A stretch of 64,000 bases of DNA. Origin: Penicillium oxalicum. Lineage: Eukaryota > Ascomycota > Eurotiomycetes > Eurotiales > Aspergillaceae. This document shows positions 21,650 to 34,208 of this stretch, piece by piece (position 1 is the stretch's first letter; each line of letters opens with the position of its first letter). The notes beneath the pieces were generated by a model. It saw only the letters and a program-made list of their open reading frames with translations. It searched no databases and had not been told where the DNA came from. The position numbers were made by a program, and so were the translations under genes. Where the stretch lies: positions 806,001-870,000 of the forward strand of contig NC_064655.1 in NCBI RefSeq assembly GCF_001723175.1, written 5' to 3'.

Positions 21650-24600
21650 ATGGCCGCCAACGATGGAGAAAAGCCCACGCCCGTGGCCATTGTGGGAATG
21701 GCATGTCGCTTGCCCGGACAAGTCAGTAGCTTGGAATCATTCTGGGAACTGTGCTCCCGAGGGCGCAGTGGATGGTCAGAGATGCCTGAAAGTCGATTCA
21801 AAGCTGCGGGCTTCTATCACCCCAATCCCGATCGCGTGGGCTGTTTCAATCCGAAAGGTGCTCATTTCCTTGAAGAGGATGTGGCATACTTCGATGCGCC
21901 CTTTTTCAACATCACCGTGCAAGAAGCGCGGTCCCTCGATCCACAGCAACGCTTACTCCTCGAGTGCTCATACGAGGCATTGGAAAATGGTGGAATTACC
22001 AAGGAATCGCTCCGAGGCCGTGACGTGGGAGTCTTTGTGGGCGGATCACCGTCGGACTATGAAGTTCAGAACTACCGCGATGTGGCGACTATCCCCATGC
22101 ATCACGCCACCGGGTGCGCGACAGCTCTCCAGTCAAATCGCATCTCTTACTATTTCGATCTGAAAGGTCCCAGTATGACTGTGGATACAGCTTGCTCGTC
22201 GAGTCTGACAGCCTTGCACCTGGCCTGTCAAAGCCTGAAATCCAAAGAGTGTTCTGCAGCTCTCGTGGGTGGGTGTCATTTGAATCTGCTGCCAGATCCT
22301 TTCGTGTCCATGTCTCTATCAAGGTCAGTCAGAAGGCGCGCGGCTTGACTTCGCGTACTCTTCGATTTGCATGCATTTTCCTCTAACTCTCGAGAAATAT
22401 CAAGGCTGTTTTCTGAGTCGGGAAGGAGCTTCCCCTTCGATCAAAAGTCAAAGTCACAAGCAGTGAATGGATACGGCCGTGGGGAAGGCGCGGGATGCAT
22501 CGTCTTGAAGCCGCTTCAAGACGCCATCGATGCAGGCGATGCGATTCGCGCCGTCATTTGGAACACCGGTGTGAACCAAGATGGGCGGACTCGTGGTATC
22601 ACAATGCCAAACACTCTGTCTCAGGAGGAGCTCATCCGCAAGGTGTACTTACAGGCACAAATCGATCCCGCAGAAACTGGCTACGTTGAAGCCCACGGGA
22701 CGGGCACCACAGTCGGTGACCCAGCTGAGGCTCGCGCCTTGTCAGCAGTTCTCTGCGATGGCACGAGTCGTCAAAGCCCGCTTCTCATCGGATCAGTCAA
22801 ATCAAACGTTGGTCATACAGAGGGAGCGAGCGGAATCATTGCGGTCATCAAGACCGCACTTATTTTGGAGAGAGGTTTTGTCTTACCCAATTGCGGTGTT
22901 ACTCAACCAAATGAAGAGATTCCGATGGAGCAATGGAAACTGAAGGTTTGCGACCCGAAGGTTCTTTGAGATATGTCTGGCGTATTAACCATCTTGTTTA
23001 GGTCCCAAAGAAAATGGCTCCTTGGCCAAAAGGGAAAAAATATGCCAGCGTCAACAACTTTGGTTTCGGTGGAACAAACGTGCACGTCATCATGGGCAGG
23101 CCCCCTTCGCTTCAATCTCTAGACAGTGCAAACGGCACTCCGACGCAAGCCACAAGCATTGGCGCGCAGGACGAACGTCGTTCAGCCAGATATGTTTATG
23201 CAATTTCGGCTCCCACCAAGAGAGCTCTTGGAGCGGTCGCGAAAAATGTGATCAACTACCTCGAGAAACACCCAGACGCTTACGACGCGTTTGTGATGGG
23301 AAATATTGCTTATACACTGGGACAAAGGAGAAGTTTGTTCCCATGGAGATCCGCCGTGTCTGCCTCAAATAGCAAGGACTTGATTGCTCTTCTCTCTGGT
23401 AACTTGGACATCTTCGATGGTTCAAAAGAGCCATCTGTCTCGCTTGTTCTCACTGGTCAAGGTGCGCAATGGTACGGTATGGGACGAGAACTTCTTGCTG
23501 CGTCCCCCGTCTTTCGGGCGTCAATACAATTGATTGATGAGATTTTGAACGCATTGGAAAGCGATGTGTCAATAATAGGTAGGCTCCCAGATCTGAGAAT
23601 TCCCCAGAAGATAGCTAACTTTTCCGAAGATGAACTCCAAAAGGATGCTTCTTGCAGCTCTCTTTACGAGCCCGCCGTCAGCCAACCTGCATGCACAGCT
23701 CTTCAAATAGGCCTCATTGATTTGATGCGCTCATGGGGAGTGAATGTCCAGTCTGTTATTGGACATTCCAGCGGAGAAATAGCGGCTGCTTACGCCGCCG
23801 GAATTTTGGATGTGCAGCAATGCGTGAAAATCGCCTACGCCCGAGGCGTCGCCGCACAATCGCTCAAAGACGACTCAAAACAGGAGGAGGGAATGATGAT
23901 GGTCGCTGGTGCTAGTTCCACAACCCTTCAGCCATATATCGACCAAGTGTCAGATGGACGCACAGTCATAGCATGTATTAACAGCGAGACAAGCGTCACA
24001 ATTTCCGGTGATGCAGCCTCAATCACAGAGCTGGACTCTGTGTTAAGCCAAGCCAAGATTTTTACACGCAAGCTTCGCACGGGAGTGGCCTATCACTCGC
24101 CCCAAATGAAGCAAATCGCCCAAAGCTATCGCACGCTTATGGGGGAAATTGTTCCTAAGGCTTCAGGAATCCCCTTCCACTCCACCGTGCGTGGCGACGT
24201 TGTGGACGCCTCGATATTGACCGAGGATTATTGGATCGAGAATCTTACCTCCCCAGTCCTTTTTTCACAGGGTCTGCGAAGCTTGGTCTCCGCCATAGGA
24301 AGAGATGAGACGGAGAAGCGGAATCATTTACTCATCGAAGTTGGCCCTCATCCAGCACTACAGTCCCCATGTCTTAGCGTCATACAGCAGGGCTCCGCGC
24401 AGGTTGAATATCACTATCTTCCCAGTATTAGACGGAACTATGATGCAGTCACTTCTATGCAAAACCTTGCCTCGTCACTCTTTTCCAGAGGAGTCCTGGT
24501 CGACATGGGGTCTATTAATGGTTTCCAGGCCTTTGGCGAGAAGCCTAAGTTGCTCACCAACATGTTCAATTACCCTTGGGACCATTCAACTCGCCTCTGG

Positions 24601-27600
24601 CATGACTCGCGAGTGACAAGAAATTCGTCACACCCCCACTTCCCTCGCAATGACATTCTGGGAAGTTTCTGCATTGAAAACATCGACGTTGAGCCTCGAT
24701 GGAGAAACATCATCAGAGTGGACGATCTGCCTTGGGTGAGACAACACAAGGTACATGGCAATTCAGTCTACCCGATGACAGGGTTTTTGTCCATGGCGGT
24801 CGAGGGTGTATCCCAACTGGCGCAGCTGCAAAATATCCAGCTTGAGTGTGTCGAATTGCGCAATGTCAAAATGCAGCGGATGCTTGTGTTGTCTGACACA
24901 TCGCCAGTAGAGGTGATGCTATCCATGAAGCTCCAAAATGGGACCTCGATGACCCATGGGGCGTGGTATGAGTTCTGGACTTACTCGTGGGCTGATGGTC
25001 GAGGTTGGGATGCGCACTGTCACGGATTTATTATCGCCAGGGGTCCCGAGAAGTCAAATCCCGTGACCAAAGCCAAGCTTGCTCTCGCTCAAAGTCTCTC
25101 TCTCTTTACCGATCAGTGCACGCAGGATGTCAATCTGACCGAAGTTTACGCCAATATTGCTTCTACTGTCCTGGATTATGGACCCATCTTCCGGGAATTC
25201 TCCCGCATCGCTCTGAGCGGGGATGGAAAATCCATCGCGAACGCCAGAGTCCCAGATACCAGCAGCTGCATGCCATTCGGTTATGAAACCAAATGTCTAG
25301 TCCACCCTGTCACACTTGACATGTATCTTCAGCAGTTCTGGTTTTTCTGCGGCTTTGAAAAAGCCGGACCAAACTTCTCCTACCTGGCACACTCCGTGGA
25401 GCATATGCTTATTCCTGTAAACGATACCGTGAAACCCGGCACGCCGTTCAAGCTGTTCACAACGCAAGACAGGAAAGTGAAGGACGGAGAAAATGCGAGC
25501 TACAACGTGTTAGGAGTGGTCGAGGAGACAGGCGAGCCTTGGATCACGGTGACTGGGTTCACTGCTACGCGAGTCAAGGATGCCTCGACCAGCTTTGATG
25601 AGTCTTTGAAGAAATCTATCTGCTTTCGAGAGCACTTTGAGCCATGCCTGGATCTTCTGCGGGAAAATAGCCCTACATTGAAGAACAACTCCAGGCTCGA
25701 TTTCAGACTTGATGTGGAGCAAATGCGTCTGTTAGAGCAAGCGTCCCATTACTACATAAGCAAGGCGCTCCTACAAGTGCCTGAACAACTTGACACATTC
25801 TTATCACACCATAAATTGCTTTATCAGTGGATGCGACGAGTCTGTCCACAGCCTGAGAAGTCTGTTCAGGAGGTTGACGAGCAGACACTGAGTGCAGTCC
25901 GCTCAATGAGCGCTGCTGGAAAGCTGTCATGCAAAGTCGGCGAGAATCTTCCAGCCATATTGCAAGGTCAACAAGAAGCACTTTCTATCATGGTCGAAGA
26001 TGATCTCTTGAATCAGTACTACGGGAGTCTCGATGGGTACCGTCGGAGCTATGAAAATGCATCCTTGTGCATTGAGAAGATGGCACATCAAAACCCAAAT
26101 ATGGATATTCTGGAGATTGGTGCAGGGACAGGATCCGCAACCCTCCCGGTCTTGGAAACATTTGGTGGAAAGAATGGGAAAAGTACTCCGAGATTCAGTC
26201 ATTTCACTTACACTGACATTTCGAGTGGCTTCTTCGAGAAAGCTCGCGAGAAATTTCATGACTGGGACTCCCTCATGACTTACAAACGGCTCGATATTAC
26301 CTCGGATCCAATCGAACAAGGTTTCACTGCGAAGTCCTTTGATTTCATTGTCGCATGCAATGTGTTACACGCGACTCCGATGATTCATGAGACCATCGCA
26401 AATGTGCGCAAGCTCCTGAAGCCCGGTGGTAAACTTCTTCTGATCGAAGAGACCATGATGCATCAGCGACTTTTCCTTTTCGCATGTCTGCCCGGTTGGT
26501 GGGCCAGTCAGGATGGAAGACAGAGCAACGGTCCTCTACTGTCACAGGAAGAATGGAATGACGTCCTCGAACAGAACGGATTCTCTGGTGTCGATATTTG
26601 CCTGCAAGATTTCCCAGGTGCGTTTGAGGCCTCCAATTGCATGATGGTCACGACCGCTGTTGAGGACTCCCAGGTCAGTGAGCAAGAAGTTGCCATTGTT
26701 GAGCTAGGGACGCAAAACCGTGTTCCTGGGTGTGCTTTGATTCAACCTCTCAAGGAAATCGGGGTAGAAGCGTCCCATACCCTGCCTAATATAGAAGATG
26801 CCGTTGCACATGGTAAAATCTGCATCTTCATGTGCGAAATCGGTCAAACATTGCTTGACAATTTGACTCAAAGCCAGTTTGAAGCCGTCCAGCGGTTGAT
26901 ATCAACCGCAAAGGGAGTTCTTTGGATCATTGGCCATGAACGTTCGCCAATTCAGTGTGCTAGTCAGAAGATGGTACTCGGTCTGGCACGCACAGTACGC
27001 AATGAGATGGGTTTGCCATTTGCCACATTGGATCTTGGCTATCTCGAGGACCTCACAAGCAAAGAGGCAATTCGACATATCAGAGATGTTTTCAAGGCCG
27101 TCTTCAGCGAATCTTCTTCGTCCATACTCATGCATGCAGATATGGAGTTCAGTGTTCGAGCGGGCGAAGTTGGTGTTTCGCGCATAATCGATGATTCCGT
27201 CATGAACCTGAGCATGCTGCAAGGAGCAGGCCAAGCTCCCCCGCAGCTGCAGCCTTTTGAGCAAGTTGGCAGGCCCTTGGCGCTTAAGCTGACAGATACC
27301 GGAGGTCTGGACGGATTCTACTTCACAGATGACAATATTGCAAAGAACACTTTGCAAGATGGATTTGTCGAGATTCGAGTATGCTACTCCGGTCTCAACT
27401 TCAAGGACATCATGATGGTCATGGGTGAGGTCCCTGGAAACGATATTGGAATCGAGTGCAGTGGCATTGTCACGGCTGTTGGTACAGGTGTTGAAGATCT
27501 GGCGGCGGGTGACCGAGTTTGCGCCATTTTCAAAGGATGCTTCTCAAACTACATTCACTGTCCCGCAAACAATGTCTGGAAACTGCCTTCCGGTATAGCC

Positions 27601-29606
27601 CTTGATGTCGCAGCCACTATTCCTGTGACATTCTGCACAGCTTACTACTCGATGATTGATGTGGCCCGACTTGAACCGGGAGAAAATGTTTTGATTCACT
27701 CTGCCGCCGGTGGGGTTGGACAGGCTGCCATTCTTCTTGCGCAGTCGGTCGGAGCCAATATCTTTGCCACCGTGAGTACGCAGGAGAAGAAAGAGTTCCT
27801 TGTGCGGACCTATGGTTTGAAAGACGACCACATCTTTTACAGCCGAAACACCGGATTTGGTCAAGCTATTCGCAACGCAACTCAAGGACATGGTGTTGAT
27901 GTCGTGTTGAATTCTCTCAGTGGCGATTTCCTCCGAGTTTCGTTTGAGACGCTAGCACCGTTTGGTCGCTTCGTGGAACTCGGAAAAAGAGACTTTTTGC
28001 AGAATTCTCGACTTGAGATGGCTCATTTCCTGAATAATGTGTCCGTGTGCTCTGTGGATCTAGTCATTGTCATGGAACGTAGGCCGAAGCTTCTCAAACG
28101 ATTGTTGGGAGATGTGTTCCGAGAATTTGGCCAGGACGTCTTCTGCCAACCTCCATGGCCGATATCAACCTACTCAGTATCTGACACCGAACACGCTTTC
28201 CGAGAGTTGCGAACCGGCCGTTTGATTGGCAAAATTGTGATTGAGATGAACCCCGACGCCCTTGTAAAGGTATGTTCCCACTCCAGATCTTTGATAGCCG
28301 CCACTCTTTATCGAGGTCATGACCCAACTCACAATTCCTCACAGGTTCATCCTCCCGCAAGATCGGACGATTTAGTCCGACAAGATGCGACATATGTTGT
28401 CGTTGGTGGTAATAAGGGAATTGGACTAGATATCACTTCTTGGCTTGCCGATAGTGGCGCACGGCACCTAGTCATTGTGTCTCGCACTGGCCTTGTTGGC
28501 GAGCAAGCTCAGAATCAGGTGGTTCAGCTCATCAACAAGGGCATCACCGTCAAAGTCTGCAAGTGCAGCGTGGAGAATAAAGATGAACTAGCAAATGGCT
28601 TGAAACATGCGCTATCTGGTGTGCCCCCAGTACGCGGTGTTATATATGGTGCAATGATCTTGCGGGTAAGGCTTCATCCACTTATGTTTCTCTCATTCGA
28701 GATAGCTCTAACCTTCTCAAATAGGACGTTCCCTTCGAGAAGATGAGGTATGCGGACTACAATGCTGTGGTCACGACACGTGTACAAGGTTTGTGTAACG
28801 TGTACGACATCATTTCGAGTTCTAATGACGAACTGGATTTTGTCATAAATCTGTCTTCGGTAGCAGGTGTTGTGGGAAATCTCACACAGGCTGCATACGC
28901 AGCTACTGGGACTTTCATGGATGGCTTTGCCCAAGCTATGAGCGATGTAGGAGTGCCATGCACCACCATCGATCTTGCTCCAGTACGAGACGTGGGCTAT
29001 CTGGCGAAGGACAAGAAAACTCAAGAGGTTGTTCAGGGTACCTTTGGTGGTAATTGGCTGGATGCAGATGACATTCACAACCTCCTGGCTAGTGCCATCA
29101 AGGGCGTCATCAAGAAATCCTCCAACGGCCACTGTATCACAGGGCTGGACTCCATTCAGCTGGATAGCGTATCCGCTGGTCAGGCCTGGATGAAAGACGC
29201 TCGCTTCTCCCAGCTGATTCGGGCCGCCAGTGCCTCTGCCCCCTCGGAGTCTGGAGATTTTTCCAAGTCTCTGGCATTGGAGAACCCGGCGAAGGCGCTT
29301 CAACAAGCACAAAGTTTCGAGCAGGCTCAAGGTATCATTGCACAGGCCCTGCTGAAGAAGCTTTGCAGTCTTCTCATGTTGTCATTGGACGATGTTGATG
29401 TCTCCAAATCAATCTCGGCGTTCGGTTTGGATTCACTTGTTGCGATTGAGGTCCGTCACTGGATCTCTCGTGAATTCGATGCTGGGCTTCAGCTTTTGGA
29501 GATTCTTGCAAGTGACTCCGTGAATGGATTGGCTACGTTGATCACGGGCAGGTCTGGGGTTCTTTCGGAAGATATGAGGACCGCGAGCGCCATTTCGACA
29601 CATTGA
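21650..29606 (+). CDS. Highly reducing polyketide synthase (KS-AT-DH-MT-ER-KR-ACP)
   Basis: Iterative type I synthase building a reduced, C-methylated polyketide in the cytosol. Five exons (21650-22323, 22405-22945, 23002-28269, 28345-28665, 28725-29606) give 2561 aa. Domains in order: KS (1-430; C182 in DTACSSS, H322 in EAHGTGT, H362 in NVGH); AT (about 550-870; S661 in GHSSGE); DH (from about 950; H987 in HKVHG); C-methyltransferase (about 1400-1600; LEIGAGTGS, CNVLHAT, LLKPGGKLLLIEE); ER (about 1860-2160; LNFKDIM, AAGGVGQA); KR (about 2175-2400; GGNKGIG, Y2326 in QAAYAAT); ACP (S2505 in FGLDSLVAIEV). Every motif looks intact. The protein ends about 55 residues after the ACP serine with no thioesterase, reductase or NRPS module, so release needs a partner, likely the adjacent FSH hydrolase. 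The third intron (75 nt) is in frame and stop-free. The product cannot be predicted. Confidence 0.95.
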
Positions 29607-30541
29607 GACCTTGCTGTAAGGCGGCCATGGGACTCTTTGGAACGAACTTATATCAACTGAATGTATAATAATACTCTTTTTGATGCATGTTATCATGATC
29701 TGGGGTATTTCCCCCGCCTAACACTGTGGCGATAAGCACGGGACTGCATGGCTTATGTCTGACCTTAGTGAACGATCCTCATCTTTTACACGGCCGACTT
29801 GTGGCGAAGACCAGGACACCGTGAAGACGCTGGAAGCGACTAGGTAAGCTAGTAGATTATCTCACGGCGGGACAACCTCCAGCTTACCTAGTCTTTGGCA
29901 AAATAGGTGGAGGGCCGCACGGCACTCTGCAATGGAGTGAGGCGATTCCACCACTTTGCTAGTTGAATGACCTACCTATTCATCTACCTATCTGATGGAT
30001 CCCGTTTGGCCTCCATTAAGCCGGGCCAGGGTCATGGGTACCTAATGAGAGCTGCCCGTGTCCATTTTTCGTAAGTACCTACTGCAGCCAGATGGGTATC
30101 GAAGGAAATTCCTCGCCTCTCGTCCAAATCTTTGTAGATGAGCACTGGGGCAGAGGCCTGAAGTTGATTTTGTGCCGAAGTTGGTGGGCGAAGTTGGGAT
30201 TCGCCCGTGCGAGAACATATATTGCTCGAGTCGCGCTTCAAGCCCGTCCTGGCGAAGTTCCTACCCACAGGAACAGGGGATTTTTATTTAAATAATTGAG
30301 AAGATAGACACCACGAGAACAACGAAAACGCCGAGTGACTTCTATTGCTGCTCATTTGCAGGGGTTTTCTTATCGCCGCCATCTTATAACGCCAAAACAA
30401 TCACATTTTCTCCTTGGATCGAGACATAGCCGTGTGCTGCGTCTGTCCACTCCAACTGCTTAGCTTTTCTTTTTCAACAGTAACATCATGAACGGTAATA
30501 GATATAAATAACCAATTTATTAGTTTCTTTCAACAAGAGCT
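29607..30541. other. Intergenic, PKS 3' region to tRNA
   Basis: About 0.9 kb with no supported coding sequence; right edge of the recognisable PKS locus. Confidence 0.5.
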
Positions 30542-30643
30542 GGTAAGATGGCCGAGTTGGTCTAAGGCGTCAGGTTAAGGTTCACCTTAGCATAAATTCC
30601 TGATCTCGTTTACGGGGCGTGAGTTCGAATCTCACTCTTATCA
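30542..30643 (+). tRNA. tRNA-Leu(AAG) with a 17-nt intron
   Basis: A cloverleaf can be drawn: acceptor stem GGTAAGA with TCTTATC (one G-U) plus discriminator A; D arm GGCCGAGTTGG...GGC; anticodon stem TCAGG/CCTGA; a long class II variable arm (TCTCG/CGGGG); T arm GTGAG-TTCGAAT-CTCAC. The 24-nt anticodon-arm loop is a 7-nt loop with anticodon AAG plus 17 extra nt, at the canonical intron place after position 37. Inside the intron CCTTA can pair with TAAGG around the anticodon, the usual pre-tRNA helix. The class II arm and A discriminator fit leucine. Confidence 0.9.
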
Positions 30644-30652
30644 CTCAATTTC

Positions 30653-30658
30653 TTTTTT
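30653..30658 (+). terminator. RNA polymerase III T-run terminator
   Basis: Six consecutive T residues starting 10 nt after the tRNA discriminator base, the standard Pol III stop. Confidence 0.75.
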
Positions 30659-32667
30659 ACTTTTATTTCTTCCTCCGGGCGACCCACCAGTCTACATCCC
30701 TACCCGTCTCAGCTGGTATGCAAAGAGCACCCGACTCGACTATCTTTTTCCCTCACATCTTTACCCCTGAAGCGCCCACCTCTAATACCTCAAAGGTCAT
30801 GTGTCTAATGTTTCGAAAGAACTGGCCTGCCTATATCGTTCATGAATCAATTCTGATAGTATGCATCGGCCAGACGAGCTTCCGTCCTTGAATCGGTCGA
30901 GAAGAACCTTCGTAACCAATAGCAAGCAATACCCGTAAAAAGAGGTGTATCTATCATCCCAAACTATTACATGTTGGCCATGAAAGGCGTACCTAGTTTC
31001 AAATTTTGTGCAGTAACTACCTCATAGCACCTCTGCATACCTACCAAATAATAATTAGAACTTCGTGGCATTATCTCTAGGCCCACGTGTAGAACGGATT
31101 GTACTTGTTGACTTTTCTCACATGGCTCCAAACTTGGTCAGGATTGATCAGAACCGTCGATGCTGGCCCGAACATCATCGCCTACAGTACTGTACCTATC
31201 TATCGGGTTTGTAAACTCGCCTTTGCGGATGTATTTGATCCGAACACTGTACTGAATCTACTGGCTCGTCTGTCGCGTTAGTAGACGACCTCTTGCACAG
31301 GCGGACTTGGTGGAAGGCTTGTAAAGCCCCGTCTATAAGTAACCTTCCGAGCTAAAGAGATAAGTACCCTAGCAAGGTGTGATTAATACACCACTTTCAA
31401 CAAGAAACCAGTATTTGCTCAGAACGGCATACCTAAATCTGGTGAATGGTAAAATCTTACTCTGTGACTGCGCATGAAATTTAGGTATCGGTCTAGGTCA
31501 CATACTTCATCAAAGGGATTAATCAGGGTTGTCACGTTCGAACAATTTTACTTACAGGTACCAGCACAGCCCGAGGCCCTGTCTGCATCTCACCGTACCC
31601 CCCCAAGCTCGTATGAATGATCACCTGACCATTTACCTTGGAACTTGATACTTATCAAGTCGAGCGAACAATGCTCTCTGTAGAAGCAGAGATTGAATGG
31701 ATCATTCATGCTTCACTCGTGGTCTAGCTTCAACAGACCAACAAAAGAAAAGAAAAAGAAAATTACACCTCAAGGACTAGATAAGACAAAGTCATTCGGA
31801 CAACACCGTATCGACTGATCTAATTCTTCTGTAGTCAGCAACTAATCAAGAATGTGTATCATTTATTATATCTGGCCGGTCGGCAATGTCCGTGCTAAAT
31901 AATAGGCAACAAGCCGGATCGACCCTGCATTCTGTAGGGCTGTGGGGTAAAGATACCGATTTTGAAAAGTCCGGGGTAAAAGCGTGGAATACACGCACAC
32001 GGTTGGGTATGAAACACTAGCGTTTACAATCTCACCGAGCTTGAAAGTTCCGACCACAATAACGGTAACAAGACTTGGTCATTACACAGCACCGTCACAG
32101 GCTCTTGACGACGTAAATAAATATCGGGTGGCGAGGAGGACTATGCCGATAACTTTGATCCAAAATGCATCGTTAGGACCGGTGTTTCTGGCGGTGAAAA
32201 AGAGGAACCATGAAAAGAGACAATGTTAGTCAACCGCTACAATACGGAAAGTATTCAACTTGAACAAACGGGACCTGCAAAGCCATAATCCAGTGCTGTA
32301 TATATGCGCAGAAAGAATTCTTCCACAGAAGAGATATGTTGGAAAAGAAGATAAGAGGGGTAAGAAGGAATCAATCTGTTAAGTGATCCTTGAGCTCACT
32401 TGCCGGCTAGTAGGCTTTGACCACTCCGTGGGCTCGACCATGGCAGGAACTGCGACAAAGTATGATGCCTCCTACTAAGGGATGACAGAAATCATAGAGG
32501 GCAGTTTATAAATCCAAGCAAGCGGCAAGAGAAAGAGGAAAAAGAGACACAAAGAAAAAATAGTGGTAAAAACAGATCCCCTTTTCCCTTTGAAGAAAAA
32601 AAAGACGCATAGAGAACAGGGACCGCTCAAAAACGACAGAAATAGCGCATATCGCCTCGGGGCTCGC
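30659..32667. other. Gene-poor stretch right of the tRNA
   Basis: About 2.0 kb, AT-rich, with many stops in all frames. It shows oligo-A/T and GTACCT/AGGTAC-like short motifs but no supported gene. The right end is the 3' region of the DUF3237 gene. Confidence 0.5.
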
Positions 32668-34208
32668 TTAGTTGATACGGAACGCATCGAAGATCACTAT
32701 CACAGAGTTAGCAAGGGAAGAAATTATCACTAAGAAATCTCATCGCAATATAAAGGGGATGGAATGACCACGAGCTTACCTTCTTGTCCTCGTCGGCATC
32801 CGCTGCCGACCCACATCAGAGTATTCAGGAAAGTATATCGCTCATCACCAGTCTCCATGGATAGGTTGATGCGGTACTTGTAGCTGCTGGGGTTGATACC
32901 ATCGGCCATTGTGGTGTCGTTGACCTTTTCGAGAACGTCCTTGGCACCGGTAAGCCATCCCTGGGCCCGGACAATCACATAAGCAGGCGGCTCATCGGCA
33001 GTCTGCAGCATGTAGCTCGCGCGAAGATTGGTGGTGTAGTCCTTCGTCACAATTTGAGTATCTTGACCACCGGGCTAGTCCCCCGTATCAGTCACTGCCG
33101 ATGTAGACTTTCCAAGACTTCAAATATCAAGAGGTCAAGAAATAAAGGCCGAGAGGAAGACATACCAGAACAATACCCTTGCCCCAACGGCCGGCCCACT
33201 GGCCACCCAAAAATGACACCCATTCCCGACCACCCCAGATGCTCTGCCCCACAGTAACTTTGGGATTCATTTTGATGCTCATCCTGAAGTCCAGCTCCAA
33301 AGTGGGCGCAGGGATCTGGAGGGATCGTGCCACGTCACCTTCGGGGAACGTGTGCAGGAGGTTATTCGCGGGAATCGAGTCTTTCATGACACTAAGGTAC
33401 GTCGGGCACTCGAGCAGATGTTGGCGTTGACGACTCGTGTTCTTGGCGCGGACTTGTTGACAGTAGATGCATTGGACAGAAAGGCACTGTTACGTAGGAT
33501 TCACCAACATTAGCCTAGGTTTGCTTTGGACTTTCTGTGGCCCAATTGGACAGTCTTACCTTGTCTTCCTCCTTGGCGCGGAATTCAACAAAAGCCGCGT
33601 GCACATCATCCAACGGCGGCGCAGGAAGATTTGAGTTCGCGCTCTTGGATTTGGGCTTGGGAGTTGGCCGTGATGGCGCCGCTGACGGCGGCGCAGAGCC
33701 CGAAGGGCCCGTTGGCGGGCCCGGAGTTGCCATCGGAGGCCGGTTCAGGTTCTGCAGAGGCGTTTGAAGAGGTGTGGCATGCGGGTTCACTCCGTTGGAC
33801 ATGAGGTTGCCATTGGGAGTTGGCATGGTGGCAGGGCCACCAGGCCCTGGAGTGGCCGTCGGGCCACTGGGAGTACCGGGATAGCCATTGGAAGAGGGGA
33901 TGCCGTTGGGGGCTTGCGAAGGCTGGTTTGGCTGGGGAGCATTGGGGTGACCACGAAGACCGGGGCACTCCAGAAGATGTTGCTTCTGTCGCGAGGTGTT
34001 CTTTGCGCGAATCTGCTGGCAGTAGATGCATTGCACGGAAAGACACTACAGGTGGTGTGACCGAAACGGGTCTCGTATGTTAGTGACTGGTCGCGTCGTG
34101 GTGGTTTTGGAAATATTACGAAATACGACAGTCACGCACCTTGTCATCTTCCTTGGCACGGAATTCGACAAACGCCGCGTGCACCTCCTGGTCGACAGTC
34201 CGGCCCAT
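32668..34208 (-). CDS. DUF3237 protein with two BED-like zinc-finger modules
   Basis: Five exons (34208-34140, 34045-33560, 33486-33166, 33074-32780, 32696-32668) give 399 aa. Residues 1-50 hold VHAAFVEFRAKEDDK, then QCIYC....RQKQHLLECP, a CX2C...HX3C zinc-binding pattern like BED fingers. After a Pro/Asn/Gly/Ser/Thr-rich linker (about 55-165) the same module recurs almost identically (VHAAFVEFRAKEEDK, then QCIYCQQVRAKNTSRQRQHLLECP). In both copies a phase-0 intron falls at the same point between the Lys and CLSVQC, so the unit appears to be a tandem exon duplication. The C-terminal ~160 residues match DUF3237 (GGREWVSFLGGQW, GGQDTQIVTKDYTTNLRASY, TGDERYTFLNTLMWVGSG, EVIFDAFRIN). Biochemical function is unknown; DNA binding is inferred from the fingers. 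Confidence 0.85.

Noticed and set aside
20967..21729. Small plus-strand frames upstream of the PKS start as extra PKS exons
   Set aside because: The KS begins with a normal family start at 21650 and nothing upstream resembles a PKS domain.
31040..31290. Second tRNA or small protein in the tRNA flank
   Set aside because: No T-arm or stem complementarity could be drawn, and the 60-codon frame has no coding character.
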